Of a stretch of 21,026 nucleotides of DNA, positions 7,480 to 15,172 are shown in pieces. Under the pieces are notes generated by a model. The model was not told where the DNA came from. It saw only the letters and a program-made list of their open reading frames with translations, and ran no database searches. The translations under genes and the position numbers were made by a program. Numbering within the stretch: position 1 is the stretch's first letter; each line of letters begins with the position of its first letter. Origin of the DNA: CAYZYO01 sp964482585 (GTDB taxonomy: Bacteria; Bacillota; Syntrophomonadia; Syntrophomonadales; Syntrophomonadaceae); assembly GCA_964482585.1 (NCBI GenBank), contig CAYZYO010000030.1, positions 1 to 21,026 on the forward strand, in the 5' to 3' direction.

Positions 7480-8343
7480 TTGTTTAAGCTTTTAAAAAAT
7501 AAATATTTTTGGGTGGGGTTAATTATAATACTGCTTTCATTTACCTTTATGCTGGGAACCTCACCCAACCGGGATAGTATTTCTATGGTAGAAAAGGTAA
7601 TAAGGGATACTTACAGCCCTTTGCAAAGCAGGATAGTTGGATTTAGTCTAAATTGGGATGGATTTAACCTTTTACTAAGTGATAAGAAAGTTCTAAGTAA
7701 GCAGATACAGGAATTAGAAAAAGAAAATGATAATCTAAGGTTAGAAAACCAGGTTTTACGCGAAGAGGCTGCTGAAGTTAAACGGTTGAGAGGTTTATTG
7801 GATTTTAAGGCTCAAAATTTAAATACCTTTGATTTGTTGGCAGCAAGAGTGATAGCGAGAAGTCCCAATAATTGGCATGAAACAGTAACTATTGACAAAG
7901 GAGAAAAAAACGGGATAAAAAAGGATATGCCGGTCATAAGTCCTGATGGATTAGTTGGCCGGATAGAGAGTGTAGGCAACAACTCATCCCGGGTGAGTTT
8001 AATAAGTGCCTGGGATATGGCAGTAGGAGCTATACTCCAGGAAACTAGGGACACCAAAGGGATTATTGAAGGTATAGGGGATGCCAGAAGCCTCAGAATG
8101 GTAAATATTCCTTATTATGCTTTGGTCAAAAACAATGACCAGGTAATCACTTCAGGTTTGTCAAAAATTTATCCCAAGGGAATAAATATTGGCACTGTTA
8201 GTAAGGTGATCAAAGAACCGGATGGCCTTTTACTTTCAGCCTATGTGACACCATTTGTAGATTTTGACAAGTTAGAAGAGGTTCTGGTAATAACCTGTTA
8301 CCATGCAGACGAAAATAACCTCGATGTACAAGGAGATAATTAA
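7480..8343 (+). CDS. mreC: Rod shape-determining protein MreC
   Basis: Bitopic scaffold protein of the elongation complex that links MreB to PBP2. It has a short cytoplasmic N-terminus, one membrane helix (about residues 9-27, YFWVGLIIILLSFTFMLG), and a coiled coil (about residues 65-108, LSKQIQELEKENDNLRLENQ). The extracytoplasmic beta-domain contains VIARSPNNWHETVTIDKGEKNGI and DGLVGRI, both characteristic of the family. The 287-residue length is usual. The TTG start follows AAAGG, fits the membrane-anchor layout and lies 14 bases after mreB. The stop is directly abutted by mreD, consistent with translational coupling. Confidence 0.95.
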   Translation: MFKLLKNKYFWVGLIIILLSFTFMLGTSPNRDSISMVEKVIRDTYSPLQSRIVGFSLNWDGFNLLLSDKKVLSKQIQELEKENDNLRLENQVLREEAAEVKRLRGLLDFKAQNLNTFDLLAARVIARSPNNWHETVTIDKGEKNGIKKDMPVISPDGLVGRIESVGNNSSRVSLISAWDMAVGAILQETRDTKGIIEGIGDARSLRMVNIPYYALVKNNDQVITSGLSKIYPKGINIGTVSKVIKEPDGLLLSAYVTPFVDFDKLEEVLVITCYHADENNLDVQGDN

Positions 8344-8847
8344 TTGCGTTATCTTGTACTCACTTTCTTACCATTGTTAGCAATATTATTACAAACAACT
8401 ATATTTGGAGCTTATACTATAAAAGGTACAATACCCGATATGTTACTGGTTATTGTAATCATTCATGCTTTTATACAAAAACCTGGAAAAAGCACTATCT
8501 ATGGCTTCTTATGCGGACTGATTGAAGACTTATATATGGGCCGTTTTATAGGTATTAATGCTCTTTCTAAAGGATTAACAGCGTACATTATTAGCAAATT
8601 GCAGGGCTATTTATTTAGAGAAAATCTTATTGTAGGAATTATAGTAGTTTTTATAGGAACTATTTTAAACGCGGTTTGTTTATTTTTATTAAATATTGTG
8701 GTAGCAGATGTTTTCCACTTGGATGGTAGAATTATTACCAGTATTTTTTTCCAGAGTATTTATAACATGTTAATAGCTGTGCCTATATATATGTGGTACT
8801 ATAATTCTACCAAAAAAGGGATACTTAAGCCTGGTGGTGATGAGTAA
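8344..8847 (+). CDS. mreD: Rod shape-determining membrane protein MreD
   Basis: Small polytopic membrane protein of the elongation complex. It has about five hydrophobic segments, starting with LVLTFLPLLAILLQTTIFG. It contains the typical PDMLLVIVIIHAF and GFLCGLIEDLYMGRFIGINALSKGLTAYIISKL stretches. At 167 residues it is of normal length. The TTG start directly follows the mreC stop with no spacer; AAGGAG at about 8330-8335, inside the end of mreC, serves as its binding site. The stop directly abuts the mrdA start. MreD sequences vary widely, so the call rests partly on position between mreC and a class B PBP. Confidence 0.92.
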   Translation: MRYLVLTFLPLLAILLQTTIFGAYTIKGTIPDMLLVIVIIHAFIQKPGKSTIYGFLCGLIEDLYMGRFIGINALSKGLTAYIISKLQGYLFRENLIVGIIVVFIGTILNAVCLFLLNIVVADVFHLDGRIITSIFFQSIYNMLIAVPIYMWYYNSTKKGILKPGGDE

Positions 8848-10887
8848 GTGAAAAAAGAAGAAATGAAAACCCGTTCCAAGATTTATGCGTATCTGGTAAT
8901 CACCTTAATGGCTATATTATGTATAAGACTTACTGTAATACAATTATTTAATAATGAAATATATCAAACCAAGGCAAAAGATAACCATATGCGTTTGTTA
9001 TCAATAACAGCTCCCCGGGGAGAAGTATATATGAAAAATGGTGAAGTATTAGCTTCCAACAAACTCGTATATACTTTAAATCTTACGTTTGCAGGTATGG
9101 AGAATCAGGATTTAATTATTAAAAGGCTGGATGATATTCTTGAAGATTATTATCCCGAGGTAACCCGTGAATTAATTGAAGAAAAGATTGAAATACAGAA
9201 AAACCGTCTATTTGAATCAGTAGTATTAATACGAGATATCCCCTGGGAGTTGGTAGTTACTATAGAGGAAAACCGCCAGGATTTACCTGGGGTTGCCATT
9301 AGTGTTGAACCATTACGTGATTATCCTGCAGGAAGTCTTGCCGGACATGTTTTAGGATATATTCATTCTATAAGCCCTGAAGAAATAGCTAGTGAAGAGG
9401 GAGCTAAATATAGTATAAATAGCCTAATAGGAAAATCGGGAATCGAAAAGGAGTATGAGCAGGAACTCAAAGGCATTGACGGAGCACGGAGAGTGGAAGT
9501 TGATGCCAGGGGGCGTCCAGTTGGAGAACCGGTAATTACTCTGGAAACTCAGCCCGGAAATAATGTCTTTTTAACCCTGGACAATGATATCCAAACAGTA
9601 TTAGAAAAAAGTATGGAAAATACTTTAAAAGAGCTGCAAAAAAAGTATCCTAAAGCCAAAGTCGGTTCCGCGGTAGTGCTTAATGTAAAAACCGGAGAAG
9701 TATTGGCTATGAGCAGCAGTCCGTTAATGTATCCCGATGATTGGAAAGGCAATATCAGTTCTGCTCGCTTTGCTTATTATTCAGGTAAAACCGACGGAAA
9801 TTATGATCCCATGCTGCCTGGAGCAGTGCTAAACCGTGCTATACAGGCAACCTATCCACCTGGTTCAACTTATAAAATGATAACCGGGATGGCTGCACTG
9901 GATAAAGGGGTAGTAAAGCTTGATGATTATGTTAAGTGTGCCGGTGGATATTGGATAGCACCGTATATTAAATGCTGGAATGTTCATGGGAAAGTAAATT
10001 ATTATTCAGCTATGGGGCGATCATGCAATACCTATTTTCAGGAAATGGGAAGAAGAGCAGGAAAAGATGAAATAATTCGAGTTGCTGAGCAATTCGGATT
10101 GGGCAGCAAGACTGGGATTGACTTGCCTAATGAAGCTGAAGGGCTCTTGCCAACACCGGAATGGAAAAAAGAGATAAATGCTATACTTATCAACCGGAAT
10201 TATGAGTCGCTGCATAAGCAGCTGGATGATAAATATGATGAACTGATGCAAAAGGCTGAAAGTGAAGATGAAAAGCAGCAGCTGGAAAAAAAGCATAAAA
10301 ATGAACGGGCACAGTTAGAAGCCCAGTATAATATAGATTATCAATTTAATACTAAATGGCAGCAGTACGATACTTTTAATATGTCTATCGGTCAAGGTTC
10401 TAATGATTATACAGTTTTACAGTTAGCAAATTATGTTGCCACAATTGCTAATGGGGGTATGCTGAGAAAACCCTACCTGGTAAGCAAGGTTGAATCAAAT
10501 GATGGCAAAGTAATCAAGGAATTTAAACCTGAAATTATACATCAAGTTGATATTGAAACTAAGAATATCCAAGAGACCCAGAAAGCAATGCTCCAGGTTA
10601 CTCAACCAGGAGGCACTGCCTATTTTTTATTTCATCATTTTCCTGAAGAAATAAAAGTAGCAGCAAAGACTGGCACTGCTGAAACCGGGCGCGTAGGAGA
10701 TAATCCTAATAGAGAATATCACGGAGTTTTTGTTGCTTTCGCACCGTATGATGATCCCGAAATAGCTTTTGCCGGGGTAGTAGAATATGGTTATAGTGGG
10801 AGTGAATCTGCCGGCTTAGTTGCCAGAGATGTATTTGAACATTATTTCGGAATAAAAGACCACCTGGAAACAACAAATGAGGATTAA
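8848..10887 (+). CDS. mrdA: Penicillin-binding protein 2 (class B transpeptidase)
   Basis: Elongation-specific peptidoglycan transpeptidase, membrane-anchored with its catalytic domain outside. It has one N-terminal membrane helix (about residues 12-33), a dimerisation/pedestal region (TAPRGEVYMKNGEVLASN, then PLRDYPAGSLAGHVLGYI), and the transpeptidase domain. Catalytic motifs are intact: S340-TYK-343 in YPPGSTYKM, S392-CN-394, and K607-TG-609 in AAKTGTAETG. The 679-residue length is within range. Between SCN and KTG there is an unusual charged, probably coiled-coil insertion (about residues 441-508), after TPEWKK and before the conserved MSIGQG. The GTG at 8848 abuts the mreD stop; the ATG at 8863 is a possible alternative, as neither has a strong binding site. 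It is the last gene of the maf-to-PBP2 operon and partners RodA. Confidence 0.96.
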   Translation: MKKEEMKTRSKIYAYLVITLMAILCIRLTVIQLFNNEIYQTKAKDNHMRLLSITAPRGEVYMKNGEVLASNKLVYTLNLTFAGMENQDLIIKRLDDILEDYYPEVTRELIEEKIEIQKNRLFESVVLIRDIPWELVVTIEENRQDLPGVAISVEPLRDYPAGSLAGHVLGYIHSISPEEIASEEGAKYSINSLIGKSGIEKEYEQELKGIDGARRVEVDARGRPVGEPVITLETQPGNNVFLTLDNDIQTVLEKSMENTLKELQKKYPKAKVGSAVVLNVKTGEVLAMSSSPLMYPDDWKGNISSARFAYYSGKTDGNYDPMLPGAVLNRAIQATYPPGSTYKMITGMAALDKGVVKLDDYVKCAGGYWIAPYIKCWNVHGKVNYYSAMGRSCNTYFQEMGRRAGKDEIIRVAEQFGLGSKTGIDLPNEAEGLLPTPEWKKEINAILINRNYESLHKQLDDKYDELMQKAESEDEKQQLEKKHKNERAQLEAQYNIDYQFNTKWQQYDTFNMSIGQGSNDYTVLQLANYVATIANGGMLRKPYLVSKVESNDGKVIKEFKPEIIHQVDIETKNIQETQKAMLQVTQPGGTAYFLFHHFPEEIKVAAKTGTAETGRVGDNPNREYHGVFVAFAPYDDPEIAFAGVVEYGYSGSESAGLVARDVFEHYFGIKDHLETTNED

Positions 10888-10954
10888 TCAGATAATGCGT
10901 CGAATATGATTGACGAATAATGAAGTAATTTTTTTAGCCGGTAACGACTTGATT

Positions 10955-10997
10955 AGGGGGAATTAGCAAATGTTCCTCCTTATTTTATTTTTTTCCT
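10955..10997 (+). terminator. Rho-independent terminator of the mreBCD-mrdA operon
   Basis: AGGGGGAA (10955-10962) pairs with TTCCTCCT (10973-10980), with one G-U pair, around a ten-base loop, followed by TATTTTATTTTTTT. It lies about 70 bases after the PBP2 stop. Directly after it, TTTTTTTCCTT and AAGGAAAAAAA (10988-11010) form another near-continuous palindrome. The T-tract therefore also belongs to a second, AT-rich hairpin. Confidence 0.8.
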
Positions 10998-11041
10998 TAA
11001 AGGAAAAAAAATGAAATTATAGAATTAATAGGGAAAAGAAA

Positions 11042-11071
11042 TTTATATTTATTTTCTCAAGGGTGTATAAT
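11042..11071 (+). promoter_or_regulatory. Candidate sigma-A promoter for minCDE
   Basis: A perfect -10 box TATAAT lies at 11066-11071, 67 bases before the minC start. The -35 region is weak: TTTATA at 11042-11047 with an 18-base spacer. It follows the upstream terminator, so the min genes probably form their own unit. Confidence 0.5.
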
Positions 11072-11138
11072 TCTTGTGTTGGAAAAAAATCCTGAAGACT
11101 TAAGCTATTACATTACCATATAGATAGGAGGTAGTTAA

Positions 11139-11774
11139 GTGCCAGCGGCATTAAAAAACGTATATGAGGAAATGTACATAAATTTACAAAAACCCGATAC
11201 ATTTATGGAGATAAAGCGGGAGCTGGAAAAGAAACTCTGTTCAATAGATAATTATCTTCTAGGAACTCGAGTAAATATAGATGTTGGTAATAAGCATTTG
11301 AGCAATAAACAAATAAGAGAAATCGAGGATATACTACTTGATCACGGGCTGCACTTAAAAGATTTGAAATCTAATGAATCACTGGGTCTGCCAAATGCCT
11401 GTGAAGATGATAAATCCTTTGATTTTGAGGAACTACCAGATTATGCAGAAACAAAATTAATCTGCAAACACTTGAGATCCGGGCAAAAATTAATCACTGG
11501 AGGGAATGTAGTGATATTAGGAGATATTAATCCAGGAGCTGAGGTAATAGCAGGGGGCAATATTTTAGTTATGGGGAACTTAAAAGGAATGGCTCATGCG
11601 GGAGCATATGGTGATGAAAATGCAGTTGTTGCTGCATTCAGGCTTAATCCTACCCAGTTGAGGATAGCTAACCACATTACTCGCCCCCCGGATGGAGAGG
11701 TCATTCAAGTAAATAACCCTGAACTGGCTCGAATAAAAGCCGGGAAGGTCATTATTGAAAAGTTAAAAATTTGA
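11139..11774 (+). CDS. minC: Septum site-determining protein MinC
   Basis: Inhibitor of FtsZ ring formation, held at the membrane by MinD. The C-terminal beta-helix domain is clear: LRSGQKLITGGNVVILGDINPGAEVIAGGNILVMGNLKG, followed by HAGAYGDENAVVAAFRLNPTQLRIANHITRPPD with the MinD-binding surface. The N-terminal FtsZ-inhibiting domain (about residues 1-100) is divergent, as is usual. The 211-residue length is normal. The GTG start follows GGAGG (about 11127-11131). It is the first gene of minCDE and ends 14 bases before minD. Confidence 0.94.
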   Translation: MPAALKNVYEEMYINLQKPDTFMEIKRELEKKLCSIDNYLLGTRVNIDVGNKHLSNKQIREIEDILLDHGLHLKDLKSNESLGLPNACEDDKSFDFEELPDYAETKLICKHLRSGQKLITGGNVVILGDINPGAEVIAGGNILVMGNLKGMAHAGAYGDENAVVAAFRLNPTQLRIANHITRPPDGEVIQVNNPELARIKAGKVIIEKLKI

Positions 11775-11788
11775 TTGGAGGCTAAGGG

Positions 11789-12589
11789 ATGAAAAGTAGA
11801 GTTTTGGTTATTACTTCTGGAAAAGGTGGTGTAGGTAAGACTACCACTACGGCTAACCTGGGAACAGCACTGGCAATGATGAATAAAAGAGTTGTACTTT
11901 TGGATACAGATATTGGACTAAGAAACCTGGATGTGGTACTGGGACTGGAAAACCGTATAGTATTTGATATAGTAGATGTAGTAAATGGTCACTGCAAACT
12001 AAAACAGGCTCTTATTAAGGACAAACGTTTTGAAGGGCTATACCTTTTACCTGCAGCTCAAACTAAAGATAAGACTTCCATAACGCCACATCAAATGAAA
12101 AACCTGGTTAATGAACTGTGTAAGGATTTTGATTATGTATTAGTTGATTGCCCGGCAGGTATAGAACAGGGATTCAAAAATGCAATTTCTGGGGCTGACT
12201 GTGCTATAGTAGTAGCTACTCCCGAAGTTTCTTCGGTAAGAGATGCCGATCGTATTGTAGGATTGCTGGAAGCTTCTGGATTGAACAACCCTCAACTTAT
12301 CATAAATCGCCTGCGGAGCAAAATGGTCAAGCGCGGGGATATGATGGATATTGAGGATATTCTAGACATTTTATCAATAGATTTATTGGGGGTAGTACCT
12401 GAAGACGAATCAATAGTAGTATCAACTAATCGTGGGGAACCTGCTGTAATGGAGAGCAGCTCGCGGGCCGGGGGAGCTTATCGTCGTGTAGCAAGGAGGA
12501 TTACCGGTGAAGATGTTCCTGTCTTATCATTCGAGGAACGTAATAATATTGTTGATAAGTTCAAGCAGATGTTGAAGATTGCCAGATAG
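11789..12589 (+). CDS. minD: Septum site-determining ATPase MinD
   Basis: Membrane-cycling ParA-type ATPase that recruits MinC and is displaced by MinE. The deviant Walker A motif is present as SGKGGVGKTTTTANLG (about residues 9-24), with LLDTDIGLRNLDVVLGLENR following. The Walker B region reads FDYVLVDCPAGIE. The C-terminus carries the short amphipathic membrane-targeting helix (VDKFKQMLKIAR). The 266-residue length is typical. The ATG start has a GGAGG ahead of it (11777-11781). It sits between minC and minE, with spacers of only 14 and 11 bases. Confidence 0.97.
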   Translation: MKSRVLVITSGKGGVGKTTTTANLGTALAMMNKRVVLLDTDIGLRNLDVVLGLENRIVFDIVDVVNGHCKLKQALIKDKRFEGLYLLPAAQTKDKTSITPHQMKNLVNELCKDFDYVLVDCPAGIEQGFKNAISGADCAIVVATPEVSSVRDADRIVGLLEASGLNNPQLIINRLRSKMVKRGDMMDIEDILDILSIDLLGVVPEDESIVVSTNRGEPAVMESSSRAGGAYRRVARRITGEDVPVLSFEERNNIVDKFKQMLKIAR

Positions 12590-12600
12590 GGGGGATACTT

Positions 12601-12876
12601 ATGGCCTTGCTGGATACTATTACCCGTATATTCATGAAAGATTCTGGAAGCAAAGCAGTTGCCACAGAGCGTCTACGCTTAGTGTTGGTCCATGACCGTT
12701 CTTCAATATCTCCAGGGCTAATAAACGCTTTAAAAGAAGACCTAATAAAAGTAATTAAGTGCTATATGGAAGTTGATGAGGATTTATTACAGGTAAGCCT
12801 GGAAAACGAGGATGATTCTGTAGCGCTTGTTGCCAATATTCCCATAAAAGGTTTTAATAGAGTTGTTAATGAATAA
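12601..12876 (+). CDS. minE: Cell division topological specificity factor MinE
   Basis: Small regulator that stimulates MinD ATPase activity and makes MinCD oscillate pole to pole. It shows the family layout: an N-terminal membrane-binding segment (MALLDTITRIF), the anti-MinCD helix (ERLRLVLVHDRSSISP), and a C-terminal dimerisation domain ending in VALVANIPIKGFNRV. The 91-residue length is normal. A GGGG-rich site lies just upstream of the ATG. Bacillus subtilis lacks MinE and uses DivIVA, while many spore-forming Clostridia carry MinE, so this gene points towards Clostridia. Confidence 0.95.
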   Translation: MALLDTITRIFMKDSGSKAVATERLRLVLVHDRSSISPGLINALKEDLIKVIKCYMEVDEDLLQVSLENEDDSVALVANIPIKGFNRVVNE

Positions 12877-12952
12877 TTCAATATTAATAATATTTGAGAA
12901 TTTTGCATAATTCAAGAATTCCTATATCACTTTACCAGGATGAGAATCAAGC

Positions 12953-12990
12953 GGAGACTAAAGTCTCCACTATGGAGGCAGATTTTTTTA
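12953..12990 (+). repeat. Short palindrome and T-tract downstream of minE
   Basis: GGAGACT-AA-AGTCTCC (12953-12968) is a perfect palindrome. An overlapping smaller hairpin, CTCC-ACTAT-GGAG (12965-12977), is followed by GCAGATTTTTTT. The first palindrome shares 14 identical bases with the long inverted repeat at 14958-15025. The element may end the min transcript, but the mutually exclusive hairpins and the repeat relationship make its role uncertain. The rest of 12877-13139 shows no convincing gene; a 74-codon open frame there lacks a binding site. Confidence 0.5.
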
Positions 12991-13139
12991 ATGATATAGG
13001 ATACTGTTATGCCAAATCCTCATTTGACTGCAGGAAAATGGCTTGGGACTCCAATCCATTTTATTATTTAGAGATCAAGCCTTTGTCTTTAGATACAATA
13101 ACTATCAGTAATGTATAAATTTACTATATACATCATATA

Positions 13140-13169
13140 TAGACACATCATTTTCTTTAGTTCTATAAT
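13140..13169 (+). promoter_or_regulatory. Candidate sigma-A promoter for rodA
   Basis: TAGACA (13140-13145) and TATAAT (13164-13169) are spaced by 18 bases, with the -10 box ending 20 bases before the rodA start. This is the best promoter match in the 313-base gap after minE and suggests that rodA is transcribed apart from the min genes. Confidence 0.6.
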
Positions 13170-13189
13170 GTACATGGAGGTATTTAGAG

Positions 13190-14311
13190 TTGCAGATAAA
13201 AAGGCTTAAATTAATTGATCGACCTTTTATTTTTATTTTATTTTTAATTTTGGGTTTTGGGCTAATAATTCTTGCTAGTGCTACAAACAGCGACTATTAT
13301 TTAAAAAAACAGATTTTATTTATCTTTATTGGTATAATGATGGCTTTGTTTATTCTCCGGTACGACTATTCGCAATTCGAAAAATATAGTTTTATTTTGT
13401 ATGTTATTTCTATTGTGCTTCTGGTTGCAGTGCTGGTTTTCGGGGAAGAAATCAGGGGGACTAAAGGTTGGATTGGAATTGGGCCGCTTCCAGTATTTCA
13501 GCCTGCAGAATTTACCAAGATTTTTTTAATTGTATCTTTCGCCAGTTATTTAAAGAATAAAAAAGGAGAATTAAACAATTTAGCCCAAATACTTCCATGT
13601 TTTATTTACATGGGAATACCGTTTTTACTGATAGTAATGCAGCCGGATCTGGGAACAGCACTGGTTTATATTGCAATAACCTTAGTAATGATGTTTTTTG
13701 CCGGTGCCAATCCCAGGGTTTTGATTACTATTCTGCTGACAATTGGATTAACTATAGCTTTAGCGCTTTTTCTGCATTTCCAATATGGTACGTGGCTGCC
13801 CTTAGAGGATTATCAATTAAGGCGGCTTACTATATTTCTTAATCCTTATGAAGATGGTCAGGGAGGACGGGGTATTGGTTGGAATACCATTCAATCCCTT
13901 GTGGCGATTGGCTCCGGAGGATTACTTGGCAAAGGATTAGGTAATGGAACCCAGGTGCAGGGGCACTTCTTACCTGAACAGCATACTGATTTTATCTATG
14001 CAGTTATTGGAGAAGAACTGGGATTTGTAGGAGCTGCTTTTGTGATACTATTATATGCCGGTTTAATTCTCAGGGCAGTCTATTTAAGTTCAGATTCCAA
14101 AGATCTCTATGGGACCCTTATTATTGCTGGTATAACATCAATGTGGCTTTTCCACATTTTTGAGAATATCGGTATGTCTATAGGTTTAATGCCAATAACC
14201 GGAATACCTTTACCATTTCTAAGTTATGGTGGTAGTTCAATGTTTACCAATCTAATTGCTGCAGCATTGATATTAAGTATTAATATCCGGGGACGTAAAA
14301 TAGTATTTTGA
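13190..14311 (+). CDS. rodA: SEDS-family peptidoglycan glycosyltransferase RodA
   Basis: Polytopic glycosyltransferase that polymerises lipid II during cell elongation, in complex with the class B PBP encoded upstream. There are about ten membrane segments. Family signatures include ASATNSDYYLKKQ, QPAEFTKIFLIV, MQPDLGTALVY and GLGNGTQVQGHFLPEQHTDFIYAVIGEELGFVG (with the conserved catalytic-region Asp). The C-terminal ITGIPLPFLSYGGSSM is also present. The 373-residue length is normal. The TTG start has GGAGG at 13176-13180, nine bases upstream. FtsW is the close alternative; RodA is preferred from the mreBCD-PBP2-min context. Confidence 0.93.
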   Translation: MQIKRLKLIDRPFIFILFLILGFGLIILASATNSDYYLKKQILFIFIGIMMALFILRYDYSQFEKYSFILYVISIVLLVAVLVFGEEIRGTKGWIGIGPLPVFQPAEFTKIFLIVSFASYLKNKKGELNNLAQILPCFIYMGIPFLLIVMQPDLGTALVYIAITLVMMFFAGANPRVLITILLTIGLTIALALFLHFQYGTWLPLEDYQLRRLTIFLNPYEDGQGGRGIGWNTIQSLVAIGSGGLLGKGLGNGTQVQGHFLPEQHTDFIYAVIGEELGFVGAAFVILLYAGLILRAVYLSSDSKDLYGTLIIAGITSMWLFHIFENIGMSIGLMPITGIPLPFLSYGGSSMFTNLIAAALILSINIRGRKIVF

Positions 14312-14321
14312 TCATTGAGGC

Positions 14322-14347
14322 ATACTATACTCAAGGAGGTATAGTAT
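14322..14347 (+). promoter_or_regulatory. Hairpin presenting the ribosome binding site of the DUF1232 gene
   Basis: ATACTATAC (14322-14330) pairs perfectly with GTATAGTAT (14339-14347). The eight-base loop and first stem base hold AAGGAGG (14333-14339), and the ATG follows the stem immediately. The nine-bp stem begins ten bases after the rodA stop. It could expose or gate the ribosome binding site, or separate translation of this gene from rodA. Confidence 0.5.
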
Positions 14348-14746
14348 ATGCATTTAGAACAAGAAAATCTTGATCACGCTGAAGGCACAATGAAACAGGC
14401 TTTGATGTTCATTCCTAACCTGCTAAAACTCCTCTATCGACTTATCGAAGAAGAAGCCATTTCTTTAGAAAATAAAGTTTTGTTAATAGGGACTGCAGTT
14501 TATGTAGTTTCCCCGTGGGATTTTTTACCTGATATGATACCTTTTTTAGGGCAAATTGACGATTTATTATTAATGGCCCTGGTTTTAAAGAGGATTTTAG
14601 AAAGTGTAGATCAGGAAGTTGTAAATAAGCACTGGGATGGTAGTGAAGAATTGCTTGAACTCTTAAGAAAAACTATCGATTTTGCTATGTTTTTCCTCCC
14701 CCCCAGGGTCTACCAGAAGGTATTTAGAAAAGCTAATACCAGATAA
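14348..14746 (+). CDS. DUF1232 (YkvA-like) small membrane protein
   Basis: Protein of unknown function with the DUF1232 core. Its signature is a membrane-associated hairpin, VYVVSPWDFLPDMIPFLGQIDDLLLMALVLKRI (about residues 53-85), matching the family pattern SPxDxxPDxxPxxGxxDD. The N-terminal 45 residues are amphipathic helices, and the C-terminal part is charged and then hydrophobic (FAMFFLPPRVYQKVF). The 132-residue length is normal. The ATG start has the strongest binding site in the region (AAGGAGG, eight bases upstream), so good expression is likely. It follows rodA by 36 bases and precedes a terminator, which suggests co-transcription with rodA. A role in envelope growth is inferred from context only. 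Confidence 0.85.
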   Translation: MHLEQENLDHAEGTMKQALMFIPNLLKLLYRLIEEEAISLENKVLLIGTAVYVVSPWDFLPDMIPFLGQIDDLLLMALVLKRILESVDQEVVNKHWDGSEELLELLRKTIDFAMFFLPPRVYQKVFRKANTR

Positions 14747-14754
14747 TAATAAGC

Positions 14755-14790
14755 AGCCTGGATAATTATACTTTCCAGGCTTTAATTTTT
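14755..14790 (+). terminator. Rho-independent terminator of rodA-DUF1232
   Basis: AGCCTGG (14755-14761) pairs perfectly with CCAGGCT (14775-14781), followed by TTAATTTTT. It lies eight bases after the DUF1232 stop. This is one of the clearest terminators in the window. Confidence 0.85.
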
Positions 14791-14957
14791 CCGTATATTT
14801 TTTATTGTAATGTTTTAATAGTGATTAATAAGAAAATAGATGATAAATCCTTTACTAATTCACCTTTCGAGGCGAGAATTTATTCTTGGCAATAACATAT
14901 CCATGATGAACCGGCGAATCTTGTTAGGTTCCACTGTAAACTCTAATTCTGGTATTT

Positions 14958-15025
14958 GTAGAGGAGACTTTAGTATCTGACTCCTGAATAATGATAGTAA
15001 TTAGGAAGACTAAAGTCTCCTCTAC
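14958..15025. repeat. Perfect 17-bp inverted repeat (long hairpin) in the gap before spoIVFA
   Basis: GTAGAGGAGACTTTAGT (14958-14974) is the exact reverse complement of 15009-15025, with 34 bases between the arms. The inner bases can extend the pairing (TCCT with AGGA). Parts of the arms recur elsewhere: 14 bases at 12955-12968 and 13 bases at 16669-16681. The 426-base gap 14747-15172 contains the upstream terminator, this hairpin and two short palindromes (15034-15043 and 15122-15133). I see no gene in it. Confidence 0.85.
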
Positions 15026-15172
15026 CATAAATAGTATTAATACAAAAGTTAACCACTTAGGCATAAAACACCAGTCGCAGCTATATATTTTAGGAGAAAA
15101 CGATTTTTGCTTTTATCAGGGTGTTAATTAACAGATAAATGATAAATAGAGTGTGAAATCGAGGTGGTTAAC

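Noticed and set aside
12894..13118. A 74-codon open frame between minE and rodA
   Set aside because: It starts with TTG without a ribosome binding site, has no recognisable family and runs through the palindrome at 12953. It looks like chance coding in an intergenic gap.
15122..15133. TGTTAATTAACA as a Rex binding site
   Set aside because: The half-sites resemble those of a Rex box, but the usual spacer between them is missing, and a sporulation pair is not an expected Rex target.
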